From the NCBI GenBank assembly GCA_002307235.1, contig DBTV01000039.1, forward strand, positions 1 through 9,266: a DNA stretch of 9,266 bases. The letters are read 5' to 3'. Positions 1 to 5,823 of the stretch are shown piece after piece. The notes beneath the pieces are model-generated. The model was not told the origin of the DNA, searched no databases, and saw only the letters and a list, made by a program, of their open reading frames with translations. The position numbers and the translations under genes were made by a program. How positions within the stretch are numbered: the stretch's first letter is position 1; every line of letters starts with the position of its first letter. This stretch comes from Acidobacteriaceae bacterium UBA1307 (GTDB lineage: Bacteria; Acidobacteriota; Terriglobia; Terriglobales; Acidobacteriaceae).

Positions 1-263
1 TTGGCCGTGTCGTGGAAGCCGTTGACGAACTCGAAGCCGAGAGCAATCAGCAACGCCACGGCCAGCATCAGATAGGCCCACATGCCGGTGCCCGAAACCT
101 GATGCAGGTCGCGCATGACGTGAACACCGATGTAGAGAATGCCCGCCAGCACGGCTCCGGCAAAGGCCAGAATGCCCGCGCGGCTCGGCGACGTCTTCAT
201 CTTGCTCTCAAGCTGGGAGCTGGTTTGCGGTAGCGCGTGCACCGCCGTGACTAGATCAGCCAT
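1..263 (-). CDS. pit: PiT-family inorganic phosphate transporter, N-terminal part (cut by the window edge)
   Basis: Low-affinity inorganic phosphate permease of the inner membrane; family members usually move metal-phosphate or phosphate with a cation. Only the first 87 codons are in the window and the frame runs off the left edge open. After a hydrophilic tail of about 28 residues come a membrane segment at roughly residues 30-48 and a second at about 62-80. The second runs directly into NGFHDTA (81-87), which matches the repeated GFxDTAN signature of PiT permeases and is the main reason for the call. The start is ATG at 261-263, with a GGTGAG-like ribosome site five bases upstream; an internal ATG at codon 22 is a weaker alternative. 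The gene follows a 432-base spacer and so probably has its own promoter. The family is fairly certain; ion specificity cannot be read from this fragment. Confidence 0.85.
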   Translation of the reverse strand, partial: MADLVTAVHALPQTSSQLESKMKTSPSRAGILAFAGAVLAGILYIGVHVMRDLHQVSGTGMWAYLMLAVALLIALGFEFVNGFHDTA

Positions 264-410
264 GAGAGCTCACCCTCGCGCGCAGCGCAATTCCACGGTT
301 GGCCAAAGCTCTGGCAACAACAGGAAACAACTGAATTTAGAAAATAGAAAGGGGAGGAACTCGGAGAGTACTTTGAAGAGCCGTTATCAGAGGCGTCCAT
401 AAAACCCCGA

Positions 411-432
411 CAATCGCCTTTGGCGGCGATTG
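411..432. repeat. Perfect 8-bp inverted repeat (hairpin) upstream of pit
   Basis: CAATCGCC (411-418) and GGCGATTG (425-432) are perfect complements around a 6-base loop. Read on the minus strand, the stem lies about 150 bases before the pit start and is followed by TCGGGGTTTTAT, a short T run too weak for a textbook terminator. It could end the scpA transcript or fold in the pit leader. Confidence 0.5.
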
Positions 433-445
433 CGAACCCAGTTCC

Positions 446-459
446 GCGGGGCAACCCGC
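446..459. repeat. Short hairpin with a GCAA loop upstream of pit
   Basis: GCGGG (446-450) and CCCGC (455-459) enclose GCAA, a GNRA-type tetraloop if transcribed on the plus strand; on the minus strand, the sense strand of pit, the loop reads TTGC. The stem is only 5 bp and may be chance in GC-rich DNA. Confidence 0.3.
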
Positions 460-513
460 AGACCGTATTTACTTGAATTTTACACTGGAAGCCGTAAAAA
501 AGGCCGGAATTTC

Positions 514-535
514 GTGGGACGTCCCACTCTGGGAC
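514..535. promoter_or_regulatory. 14-bp perfect palindrome plus a third TGGGAC half-site
   Basis: GTGGGACGTCCCAC (514-527) is a perfect palindrome, and TGGGAC recurs at 530-535. The DNA therefore carries three copies of one hexamer: TGGGAC at 515-520, its complement GTCCCA at 521-526, and TGGGAC at 530-535. The last two also form an inverted pair with a 3-base gap. This looks like a binding site for a dimeric regulator with a possible second overlapping dimer. It lies about 250 bases upstream of the pit start, the only gene it is positioned to control. I cannot name the regulator. Confidence 0.4.
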
Positions 536-570
536 AGTTACTGATCGCCGACAAGCCGTGCAAACACCTC

Positions 571-605
571 GCCGTAGCGCACCATCTCCCGACCAGCCGT
601 AGCGC
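571..605. repeat. 10-bp direct repeat with 25-base period
   Basis: GCCGTAGCGC occurs exactly at 571-580 and 596-605, start to start 25 bases apart. It may be a pair of protein sites, or chance. It lies 91-125 bases downstream of the scpA stop codon. Confidence 0.35.
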
Positions 606-695
606 GCATGGCAAGGAAACAAATTGCAACACCAGTACGGTGCCCTACAATGGATGAGTTTTGTTTTCTGCCACTTGCCATCTCGGCACGGAAGG

Positions 696-1637
696 TTATT
701 TCCAGTCGTCCTGCATGGTCAGACCTTCGTTGACGACCGACTCAAAGCCGGTGTTCTTCTTGATGAAGATCTCGCCGAAGACGCGCTCCTGGCGGAGAAC
801 AATCGCCTGCAAACGCACTAACTCCAGCAATGCCAGGAAGGTAGCGATCAACGAGCGCTCTGACTTGCTCGAGGCCAGCAACCGGTGCAAGGCCACGGGC
901 TTGTCCTCCATCGTGAGCCGGCGGGTCAGATACTGGATCATCTGGCCGACCGTAACCGAATCGTCCACGATGTCGATGACCGGGCGGTTGCGCAGGCGGT
1001 CGAGAATCTCGCGGAAGATGCGGACCAGATCGGTGGTATCGGCGGCAACCTCCTGGTCGGCAGCCTGATCCTGCTTGAACTCGCGGATGCCGGGGTTGGT
1101 CCAACTGGCCGACTCCAGCATCTGCTTTTCCTGCAACATTTGCGCGGCGTTCTTGAAGCGCTCGTGCTCGAGCAGCCGCTCGACCAGCTCGCGGCGAGGA
1201 TCCTCGACCGCGTCCTCGGGGCCCTTCGGCATGCGCGGCAGCAGCATCTTGCTCTTGATGTGGATCAGCAGCGAGGCCATGTAGATGAACTCGCCGGCCG
1301 TGTCCACGTCGGTGGCCTTGAGCTGGTTCACGTAGGCCAGAAACTGCGCCGTGATCTTGGCGATGGGAATGTCGTAGATGTCGATGTCCTGCTTGCGGAT
1401 CAGGTCCAGCAGCAGGTCGAGCGGGCCTTCGTAGACCTTGTTGACCAGAATGGCGAAGGGATCATCGTCGGTGATGGTGCGGGTGATCATCGCCTTTTCT
1501 TCTTTTTTCGCGGGCTCGGCGGCAGAAGCGGCAGTGGGCGCGGAGGCTTCGGCAGACGCGACCGGCGGCGCGGCGGCGCCTTCAGCAACCGGCGCGGTCA
1601 CGGCTTCAACAGCCGGATTTTCTTGGGGCTCGGACAC
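696..1637 (-). CDS. scpA: Segregation and condensation protein A (kleisin of the SMC-ScpAB complex)
   Basis: ScpA is the kleisin that bridges the SMC heads and, with ScpB, compacts and separates newly replicated chromosomes in the cytoplasm. The 313-residue protein has the family's two ends. An N-terminal SMC-binding part starts at about residue 62 and includes YEGPLDLLLDLI (69-80) and the DIYDIPIAKIT stretch (87-96). A C-terminal winged-helix part runs at about 258-292. Residues 1-50 form an Ala/Pro/Glu-rich, low-complexity tail that most ScpA proteins lack. The chosen start is GTG at 1635-1637, supported by GAGGAA about seven bases upstream; an ATG at codon 50 after a purine-rich stretch could make a form without the tail. 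It lies 107 bases after trpS on the same strand. scpB, normally the next gene, is absent, and a long spacer follows. Confidence 0.95.
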   Translation of the reverse strand: MSEPQENPAVEAVTAPVAEGAAAPPVASAEASAPTAASAAEPAKKEEKAMITRTITDDDPFAILVNKVYEGPLDLLLDLIRKQDIDIYDIPIAKITAQFLAYVNQLKATDVDTAGEFIYMASLLIHIKSKMLLPRMPKGPEDAVEDPRRELVERLLEHERFKNAAQMLQEKQMLESASWTNPGIREFKQDQAADQEVAADTTDLVRIFREILDRLRNRPVIDIVDDSVTVGQMIQYLTRRLTMEDKPVALHRLLASSKSERSLIATFLALLELVRLQAIVLRQERVFGEIFIKKNTGFESVVNEGLTMQDDWK

Positions 1638-1700
1638 AGACTGTTCCTCGTTTCACCGATTTCGTTGGCCAAGCGCGGCCGATCCACTGGCACCGGGTGC

Positions 1701-1734
1701 GCCTGCCCGCCGGAAACAGCATCCCGGCGGAGGC
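1701..1734. repeat. GC-rich hairpin just after trpS
   Basis: CCGCCGG (1707-1713) pairs with CCGGCGG (1724-1730). The stem extends by GCCT (1701-1704) with AGGC (1731-1734) across a 2-base bulge, giving about 11 bp around a 10-base loop. It begins 10 bases past the trpS stop codon and ends about 64 bases before the scpA start. No T run follows on the minus strand, so it is not a classical intrinsic terminator; it may protect the trpS 3' end or weaken readthrough into scpA. Confidence 0.45.
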
Positions 1735-1744
1735 ACACACCAGT

Positions 1745-2779
1745 TTAGAACCGTTTCTTGTTGCTGAGCGGCATTTGCATGGCCTCGTGCACCTGCGCCA
1801 TGGTTTCCTGGGCGCGGGCGCGGGCCTTGCGCGAGCCCTCGATGAGCAGCTCTTCGACGCGCTCGGGCGTATAGCTGGCGCGGCGCTCCTGCAACGGGTT
1901 CAGCACCTGCACCAGGCCGTCGGCGGCCCAGCCCTTGCACTCGATGCAGCCAATGGTCGCGTTGGTGCAGCCGTCGTGGACCTTGGCCTGCGTCTCGGCC
2001 GAGCAGAAGAGCTTGTGCAGGTCGCCGACCGGGCACTTGGCCGGGTCGCCCTTGTCGGTGCGGCGGACGCGGGCCGGGTCGGTCACCATGGTCTTGAGCT
2101 TCTTGCGGACCTCGGCCTCCGGCTCGGTGAGCTGGATGGTGTTGCCGTAGCTCTTCGACATCTTGCGGCCATCGGTGCCGGGCAGCTTGGGCGCAGGGGT
2201 CAAAAGGACTTTGGGCTCGGGCAGCACCTCGCGGTCGCCGAGCTTATAGAACTGGTTAAAGCGCCGTGCGACCTCTCGGGTCAGCTCGACGTGCGCCGTC
2301 TGGTCCTGGCCGACGGGCACAAAGTCCGGCTGATAGAGCAGGATGTCGGCCGACATCAGCAGCGGATAGCCGAGGAAGCCGTAGGTCGACAGATCCTTGC
2401 CGGTCAGGTTCTCCTGCTGCTCCTTGTAGGTGGGCACGCGTTCGAGCCAGCCGAGCGGCGTGGCCATGCCGAGCAGAAGCGAAAGCTCCGCATGCTCAAG
2501 GACATGGCTCTGCAGAAAGATGGTACAGCGTTCCGGGTCGAGACCCGCGCCGAGGTAGTCGAGCATCACGTCGTGGATGTTCTGGTTGACCCGCGACGGG
2601 TCGGCGTAATCGGTCGTCAGCGCGTGCCAGTCGGCGATAAAGAAGTAGCTCTCATACTGGTCCTGGAGCTTGATCCAGTTGGCCAGCGCTCCCATGTAGT
2701 TGCCCAGGTGGAGCTTGCCGGTGGGACGCATGCCGCTTAAAACGCGCGGCCGGGACGAGGATTGTGCCATTTCTGCCAT
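1745..2779 (-). CDS. trpS: Tryptophanyl-tRNA synthetase with an iron-sulfur-type cysteine cluster
   Basis: Class I aminoacyl-tRNA synthetase that charges tRNA-Trp with tryptophan using ATP in the cytoplasm. Counting from the chosen ATG (344 residues), the HIGH signature appears as HLGN (24-27), preceded by SGMRPTG, and the second signature is KMSKS (206-210). MSADILLYQPDFVPVGQDQ is the usual TrpRS active-site stretch. Cysteines at 249, 271, 278 and 281 give C-x21-C-x6-C-x2-C, close to the C-x22-C-x6-C-x2-C motif of TrpRS from Thermotoga maritima, which binds a [4Fe-4S] cluster; Cys259 is an extra one. The frame is open to an ATG at 2818, but the added residues (MRGRIFFKKNRRH) look like leader DNA. 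ATG 2779 has a nearby AGG, and ATG 2770 is also possible. It lies 89 bases after the protease gene, with a TACAAT -10-like hexamer (minus strand, 2861-2856) in the gap. Confidence 0.95.
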   Translation of the reverse strand: MAEMAQSSSRPRVLSGMRPTGKLHLGNYMGALANWIKLQDQYESYFFIADWHALTTDYADPSRVNQNIHDVMLDYLGAGLDPERCTIFLQSHVLEHAELSLLLGMATPLGWLERVPTYKEQQENLTGKDLSTYGFLGYPLLMSADILLYQPDFVPVGQDQTAHVELTREVARRFNQFYKLGDREVLPEPKVLLTPAPKLPGTDGRKMSKSYGNTIQLTEPEAEVRKKLKTMVTDPARVRRTDKGDPAKCPVGDLHKLFCSAETQAKVHDGCTNATIGCIECKGWAADGLVQVLNPLQERRASYTPERVEELLIEGSRKARARAQETMAQVHEAMQMPLSNKKRF

Positions 2780-2868
2780 GTGCCTGCGATTCTTTTTGAA
2801 AAAGATTCTCCCGCGCATCGAGCCGTTGGACCGAGGGGGAGAGAAAACTGTTTTTATTGTAGCGGCAG

Positions 2869-3606
2869 CTACTGAATCATGGTCGCGCCGATGCCATTCA
2901 TGTGCAACAGAATCGAGTAGATCGCGTTGAGCGCCGGGGTCATGAACAGGCGCAGAACAAAGCCGCCGCAGAGGATCATCAGCAACATGCCGACCCAGCC
3001 ACCGACCCGGTCATAGGCCTGCATTGCATTGTAGGGCAAAAGGTTGCGCACCACGCGGCTGCCGTCGAGCGGCGGAATCGGCATCAGGTTGAAGATGAAC
3101 AGCGAAAGATTGATGACGATGGCGAGGCTGGCCAAAAGCGCCACCGGGTGCGCGGCCGACATCGCCGAGGGCTGGAAGGCCGACAGGAACGAGGCCAGCA
3201 CGATCATCGGGCCATCGGGCAGGGTCTTGGCCATGACAACCAGCACGATGACCGAGATAAGCACCAGCAGCAGATTCGAAAGCGGACCGGCGAGGGTGAC
3301 CAGATTGTCGTCGCGCACAATCTTTCTGAAGTTGCGCGTGATCACCGGCGTCGGCTTGGCCCAGCCGATCAGCATGAAGGGCAGACCGAAGCCAAACAGC
3401 GGCCCGAAGATGACCAGGGCCGGAAACAGCAGCGTACCCACCGGATCAACGTGCACCATGGGGTTCAGCGTGACGCGGCCCTGCAGCCGGGCCGTCTGAT
3501 CGCCAAGCAGCGAGGCCACCCAGGCGTGAGCGCACTCATGAAAGCTCAGCGAAAAGATGAGCAGAACGAATTCAAAGACGGCAACAACAAAGACGGCTGA
3601 TTGCAA
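2869..3606 (-). CDS. Site-2 protease family (M50) membrane metalloprotease
   Basis: Multi-pass inner-membrane zinc peptidase of the compact M50 type (YwhC/Rip-like), lacking the PDZ domain of RseP. Such enzymes cut membrane-bound substrates within the bilayer; the substrate here is unknown. In 245 residues I see a first membrane helix at about 5-22 running into HECAH (23-27), the HExxH zinc motif, HVDPVGT (52-58), LAGPLSN (105-111), and the second signature NLMPIPPLDG (173-182), whose Asp181 is the likely third zinc ligand. About five or six hydrophobic segments are visible. The start is TTG at 3604-3606, supported by GGGAG about six bases upstream; no closer ATG or GTG keeps the first helix. 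It precedes trpS by 89 bases on the same strand and is separated from the upstream glycosyltransferase by a repeat-bearing spacer. Confidence 0.9.
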   Translation of the reverse strand: MQSAVFVVAVFEFVLLIFSLSFHECAHAWVASLLGDQTARLQGRVTLNPMVHVDPVGTLLFPALVIFGPLFGFGLPFMLIGWAKPTPVITRNFRKIVRDDNLVTLAGPLSNLLLVLISVIVLVVMAKTLPDGPMIVLASFLSAFQPSAMSAAHPVALLASLAIVINLSLFIFNLMPIPPLDGSRVVRNLLPYNAMQAYDRVGGWVGMLLMILCGGFVLRLFMTPALNAIYSILLHMNGIGATMIQ

Positions 3607-3640
3607 TGGACGCTCCCAAGGGTACGAAAGGCCAGAGTAA

Positions 3641-3690
3641 CAGGGAGCAGGGACGAGGGGCTAGGAACTTAGGGGCTAGGGGCTAGGAAC
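3641..3690. repeat. Degenerate ~7-bp tandem repeat array, left arm
   Basis: Seven units in a row: CAGGGAG, CAGGGAC, GAGGGGC, TAGGAAC, TTAGGGGC, TAGGGGC, TAGGAAC. Consensus is about TAGGGRC, period 7 with one 8-base unit. It resembles the heptamer tandem repeats seen between genes in some bacteria such as cyanobacteria. An inverted array of the same unit lies at 3833-3869. Confidence 0.65.
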
Positions 3691-3713
3691 CGACGGAGGA
3701 CTGAGGGAAGAGT

Positions 3714-3788
3714 AACCGCAGATCCCTCGACTCACTCTCCCCCTGGCTTCTGAAGAAAACGCCGGAGGCCCCGTTCGCTCAAGATGAC
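3714..3788. repeat. Possible dispersed intergenic repeat between the heptad arrays
   Basis: The stretch has CCGCAGATCCCTCGACTC at its left and TTCGCTCAAGATGAC at its right end. From memory, phrases of the type 'cagatccctcgactc ... tcgctcgggatgac' recur between genes in Terriglobia and some other bacteria. I cannot search here, so this rests on recollection only. Confidence 0.35.
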
Positions 3789-3832
3789 GGCTGTGGGTCG
3801 TGGGACAGTAGACTGCTTACTTACTGTTCACT

Positions 3833-3869
3833 GCCCCCTAGTCCCTACGTCCCTAGTCCCTTGGTCCTG
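3833..3869. repeat. Degenerate ~7-bp tandem repeat array, right arm (inverted)
   Basis: Units on the plus strand: GCCCCCTA, GTCCCTA, CGTCCCTA, GTCCCTT, GGTCCTG. Reverse-complemented they read TAGGGAC and variants, the same unit as the left arm. The array ends only 6 bases from the stop codon of the glycosyltransferase gene, so on the minus strand it would be the first thing transcribed after that gene. Confidence 0.65.
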
Positions 3870-3875
3870 CCTTTA

Positions 3876-5681
3876 TCACTTCGCTCCGACCAGAAAGACC
3901 TCAAGGCCCTGCTCGGGCCAGTGGAAGAGCGGCGTATAGGGCCGACCTTCGAGGTACTGTTCGATGGCGGTGTCGGTGTTCAGATCCTTGCCGCCGCGGC
4001 CGGTCATCCGCGCCACCAGCACGTGCTGGCCGACGGGCACGCCGTCCTGCTCATAGTTGGCAACGGCATGGTTGCGATAAAACGAGAGGCCGTACTCAAC
4101 ATCGCGGCGCACGCGGAAGACGGCGACGGTATTGGTTGCCGGAGCCAGCGCCTCAATGCGCTCGGCCAGCGGACGGGCCGAATACGAGCGGTCGAGCAGG
4201 TGAATCACGCGCTTGGTCTCGGGCACGCCACCGACACCGAAGACCGGGCCGACACCGTAGAGAAAGACAATCAGCACGACCAGCACCGCGCAGGTGGCCA
4301 GCCGCAGCTTTTCAACGCCGTAGCGCTTGGTCACGATCAGAATCAGCAGCGTGGAGCCGAAGGCGGCCAGCCCAGCAGCCACCAGAGCCTCGGACGGCGG
4401 CAGCGTCGCGCCATGGGCCACAAACCAGGGCAGCAACAGCACGGCAACGGTAATGACGCCGCATTGCAGTGCGTGGCCAAAAAGAATCCAGCGGTTCAGC
4501 CCAAGGCCGCGACGGCGGAAGAGATAATCGCCGGTAAGAATCGCGATGGGCGGCACCGAAGGCAGAATGTAGCCGGGCAGCTTCGATTGCGAGAGGCTGA
4601 AGAACAGGATTGGCAGCAGCGCCCAGAGAACGAGGAACTCCGGGAAGGCGTCGCCGGGGCGCGTCGAGCAGGGCTTGTGGGCCTTCGAGTAGCGCTGCCG
4701 CCACTCGGAGACCGAGGTCAGCCCGCCGTCGATCAGCGCGCGGATGGCGACCACCGTCCAGGGCATCATGGCCAGCACGACAACGGCCAGATAGTACCAG
4801 ACGGGCTGGTGATGCTGATAGCGATCCGTCGCAAACCGTTGCAGATTGTGCTCGAGAAAGAACTCGCGGAAGAAGGTCGGGTTCTGGTGCTGCACGGCGA
4901 TGAACCAGGGCAGAACCATGGCCAGATAAAGCACCGCGCCCGGCCACCAGAACGACCGGCGGATGATGCTCCAGTCGCGGCGCAGGCAGGCAAAGGCCGA
5001 GATGATCACCAGCGCCAGAAAGGGCGCAACCGGGCCCTTGGCCAGCGTCGCCAGACCGGTGAAGAAGTAGATGTCGTAGAGCCAGAACTTGGAGTCCGTC
5101 TCGTACCAGGCGTACCAACCGAGCAGGCCAATGGCCAACGGCGCCGCCAGTTGCATGTCGGTCGAGGCCCCGCGCGAAAAGCCGATCACGCCGACGCAGG
5201 CCACGGTGATCAGCGCCGCATCCAGATGGCCGCCCGGACGGAAGCGGCGCATGTGCAGGTAGATCAGCCCGACCATGATGAAGGCGAAGGAGGTCGAGGG
5301 CAGCCGGGCGCTCCAGTCATGAACGCCAAAGTCTTTATAGACGAACATGGCGCGCCAATAATAGAGCGCGGGCTTTTCGAGCCATGGGTGGCCGTAGAGA
5401 AAGGGCGTGACGCAGGCCGAGAGCCGTTCCTTGATGGTGTGCGCGGCGTCGAACCGGCCCAGCATCTCATGGGCGATCTGCGCATAGCGCGGCTCGTCGG
5501 CACCCACCAGGCCAAGGCCATCGCCACCGAGGTACGGCGTCAGGCCATAGAAAAGAAAAAAGACCGTAAAGAAGAGAAAGACCGCCGCCTCGCGCGTGGT
5601 CGGTCCATCCGGCCAATGCATACGCCAGCGCTTGGAAGGCTCGGCTTCTGTCGGTTCCACGTTCATGGACACTTTCAGCAC
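3876..5681 (-). CDS. ArnT/PMT-like integral membrane glycosyltransferase
   Basis: GT-C fold glycosyltransferase related to ArnT (GT83) and PMT (GT39) enzymes, which transfer a sugar from a polyprenyl-phosphate carrier to lipid or protein on the outer face of the inner membrane. In 601 residues: a membrane helix at about 33-50; ADEPRYA (61-67), with the acidic pair expected in the first periplasmic loop; HPWLEKPALYYW (98-109); FSRGASTDMQ (168-177); AKGPVAP (214-220); and SKLPGYILPSVPP (366-378), a hallmark of ArnT-type proteins. About a dozen hydrophobic segments are followed by a soluble C-terminal part (about 490-600). Start GTG 5681 has GGAG very close; ATG 5666 (codon 6) is an equally reasonable start. 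No aminoarabinose pathway genes are nearby, so donor and acceptor are unknown and I do not assign arnT. Gaps of 142 and 269 bases suggest it is its own unit. Confidence 0.88.
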   Translation of the reverse strand: MLKVSMNVEPTEAEPSKRWRMHWPDGPTTREAAVFLFFTVFFLFYGLTPYLGGDGLGLVGADEPRYAQIAHEMLGRFDAAHTIKERLSACVTPFLYGHPWLEKPALYYWRAMFVYKDFGVHDWSARLPSTSFAFIMVGLIYLHMRRFRPGGHLDAALITVACVGVIGFSRGASTDMQLAAPLAIGLLGWYAWYETDSKFWLYDIYFFTGLATLAKGPVAPFLALVIISAFACLRRDWSIIRRSFWWPGAVLYLAMVLPWFIAVQHQNPTFFREFFLEHNLQRFATDRYQHHQPVWYYLAVVVLAMMPWTVVAIRALIDGGLTSVSEWRQRYSKAHKPCSTRPGDAFPEFLVLWALLPILFFSLSQSKLPGYILPSVPPIAILTGDYLFRRRGLGLNRWILFGHALQCGVITVAVLLLPWFVAHGATLPPSEALVAAGLAAFGSTLLILIVTKRYGVEKLRLATCAVLVVLIVFLYGVGPVFGVGGVPETKRVIHLLDRSYSARPLAERIEALAPATNTVAVFRVRRDVEYGLSFYRNHAVANYEQDGVPVGQHVLVARMTGRGGKDLNTDTAIEQYLEGRPYTPLFHWPEQGLEVFLVGAK

Positions 5682-5715
5682 GTCTCCAACAGTGTATCTT
5701 TTTCGAGCGACACGG

Positions 5716-5736
5716 CATCGAGTGGCCCGCTCGATG
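5716..5736. repeat. 7-bp inverted repeat upstream of the glycosyltransferase gene
   Basis: CATCGAG (5716-5722) and CTCGATG (5730-5736) are perfect complements with a 7-base gap, 35-55 bases upstream of the GTG start at 5681. It could be an operator or a leader hairpin. Promoter hexamers nearby are too weak to call. Confidence 0.35.
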
Positions 5737-5823
5737 AGACCAGCTCCATCTGGCGATTGCTCCCCCGGGGCCGGAATATTCGCTCGTCAGGGTCAAGGCT
5801 AACAGATACGGGGAAGATGCGCG

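Larger units (their letters stand above)
264..695. other. Gene-free spacer between scpA and pit
   Basis: This 432-base stretch has no convincing gene. A 123-codon frame on the minus strand (622-251) crosses it, but its translation is rich in Cys, Ser and Gly, resembles no family I recognise and overlaps the start of pit. I looked specifically for remains of scpB, which would be expected here, and found none. The spacer does hold a 14-bp palindrome with an extra half-site (514-535), hairpins at 411-432 and 446-459, and a 10-bp direct repeat (571-580 and 596-605). It is most likely the regulatory region and leader of pit plus the 3' end of the scpA transcript. No strong sigma70-type promoter stands out. 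Confidence 0.6.

Noticed and set aside
251..622. 123-codon minus-strand frame in the scpA-pit spacer, considered as an scpB remnant or small gene
   Set aside because: No resemblance to ScpB, odd composition rich in Cys and Ser, overlap with the pit start, and it runs through the hairpins and palindrome.
885..2740. Plus-strand open frames of 287 and 347 codons opposite scpA and trpS
   Set aside because: Antisense shadows of two unmistakable housekeeping genes; their composition follows from the codon use of the opposite strand.
2780..2868. Leader of trpS as a T-box or tryptophan attenuator
   Set aside because: The gap is only 89 bases, too short for a T-box, and has no Trp-rich leader peptide. 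The CTTTTTGAAAAAG symmetry at 2792-2804 leaves no room for a loop.
3641..3869. CRISPR array
   Set aside because: Repeat units are about 7 bp, adjacent and degenerate, with no spacers and no cas genes nearby.
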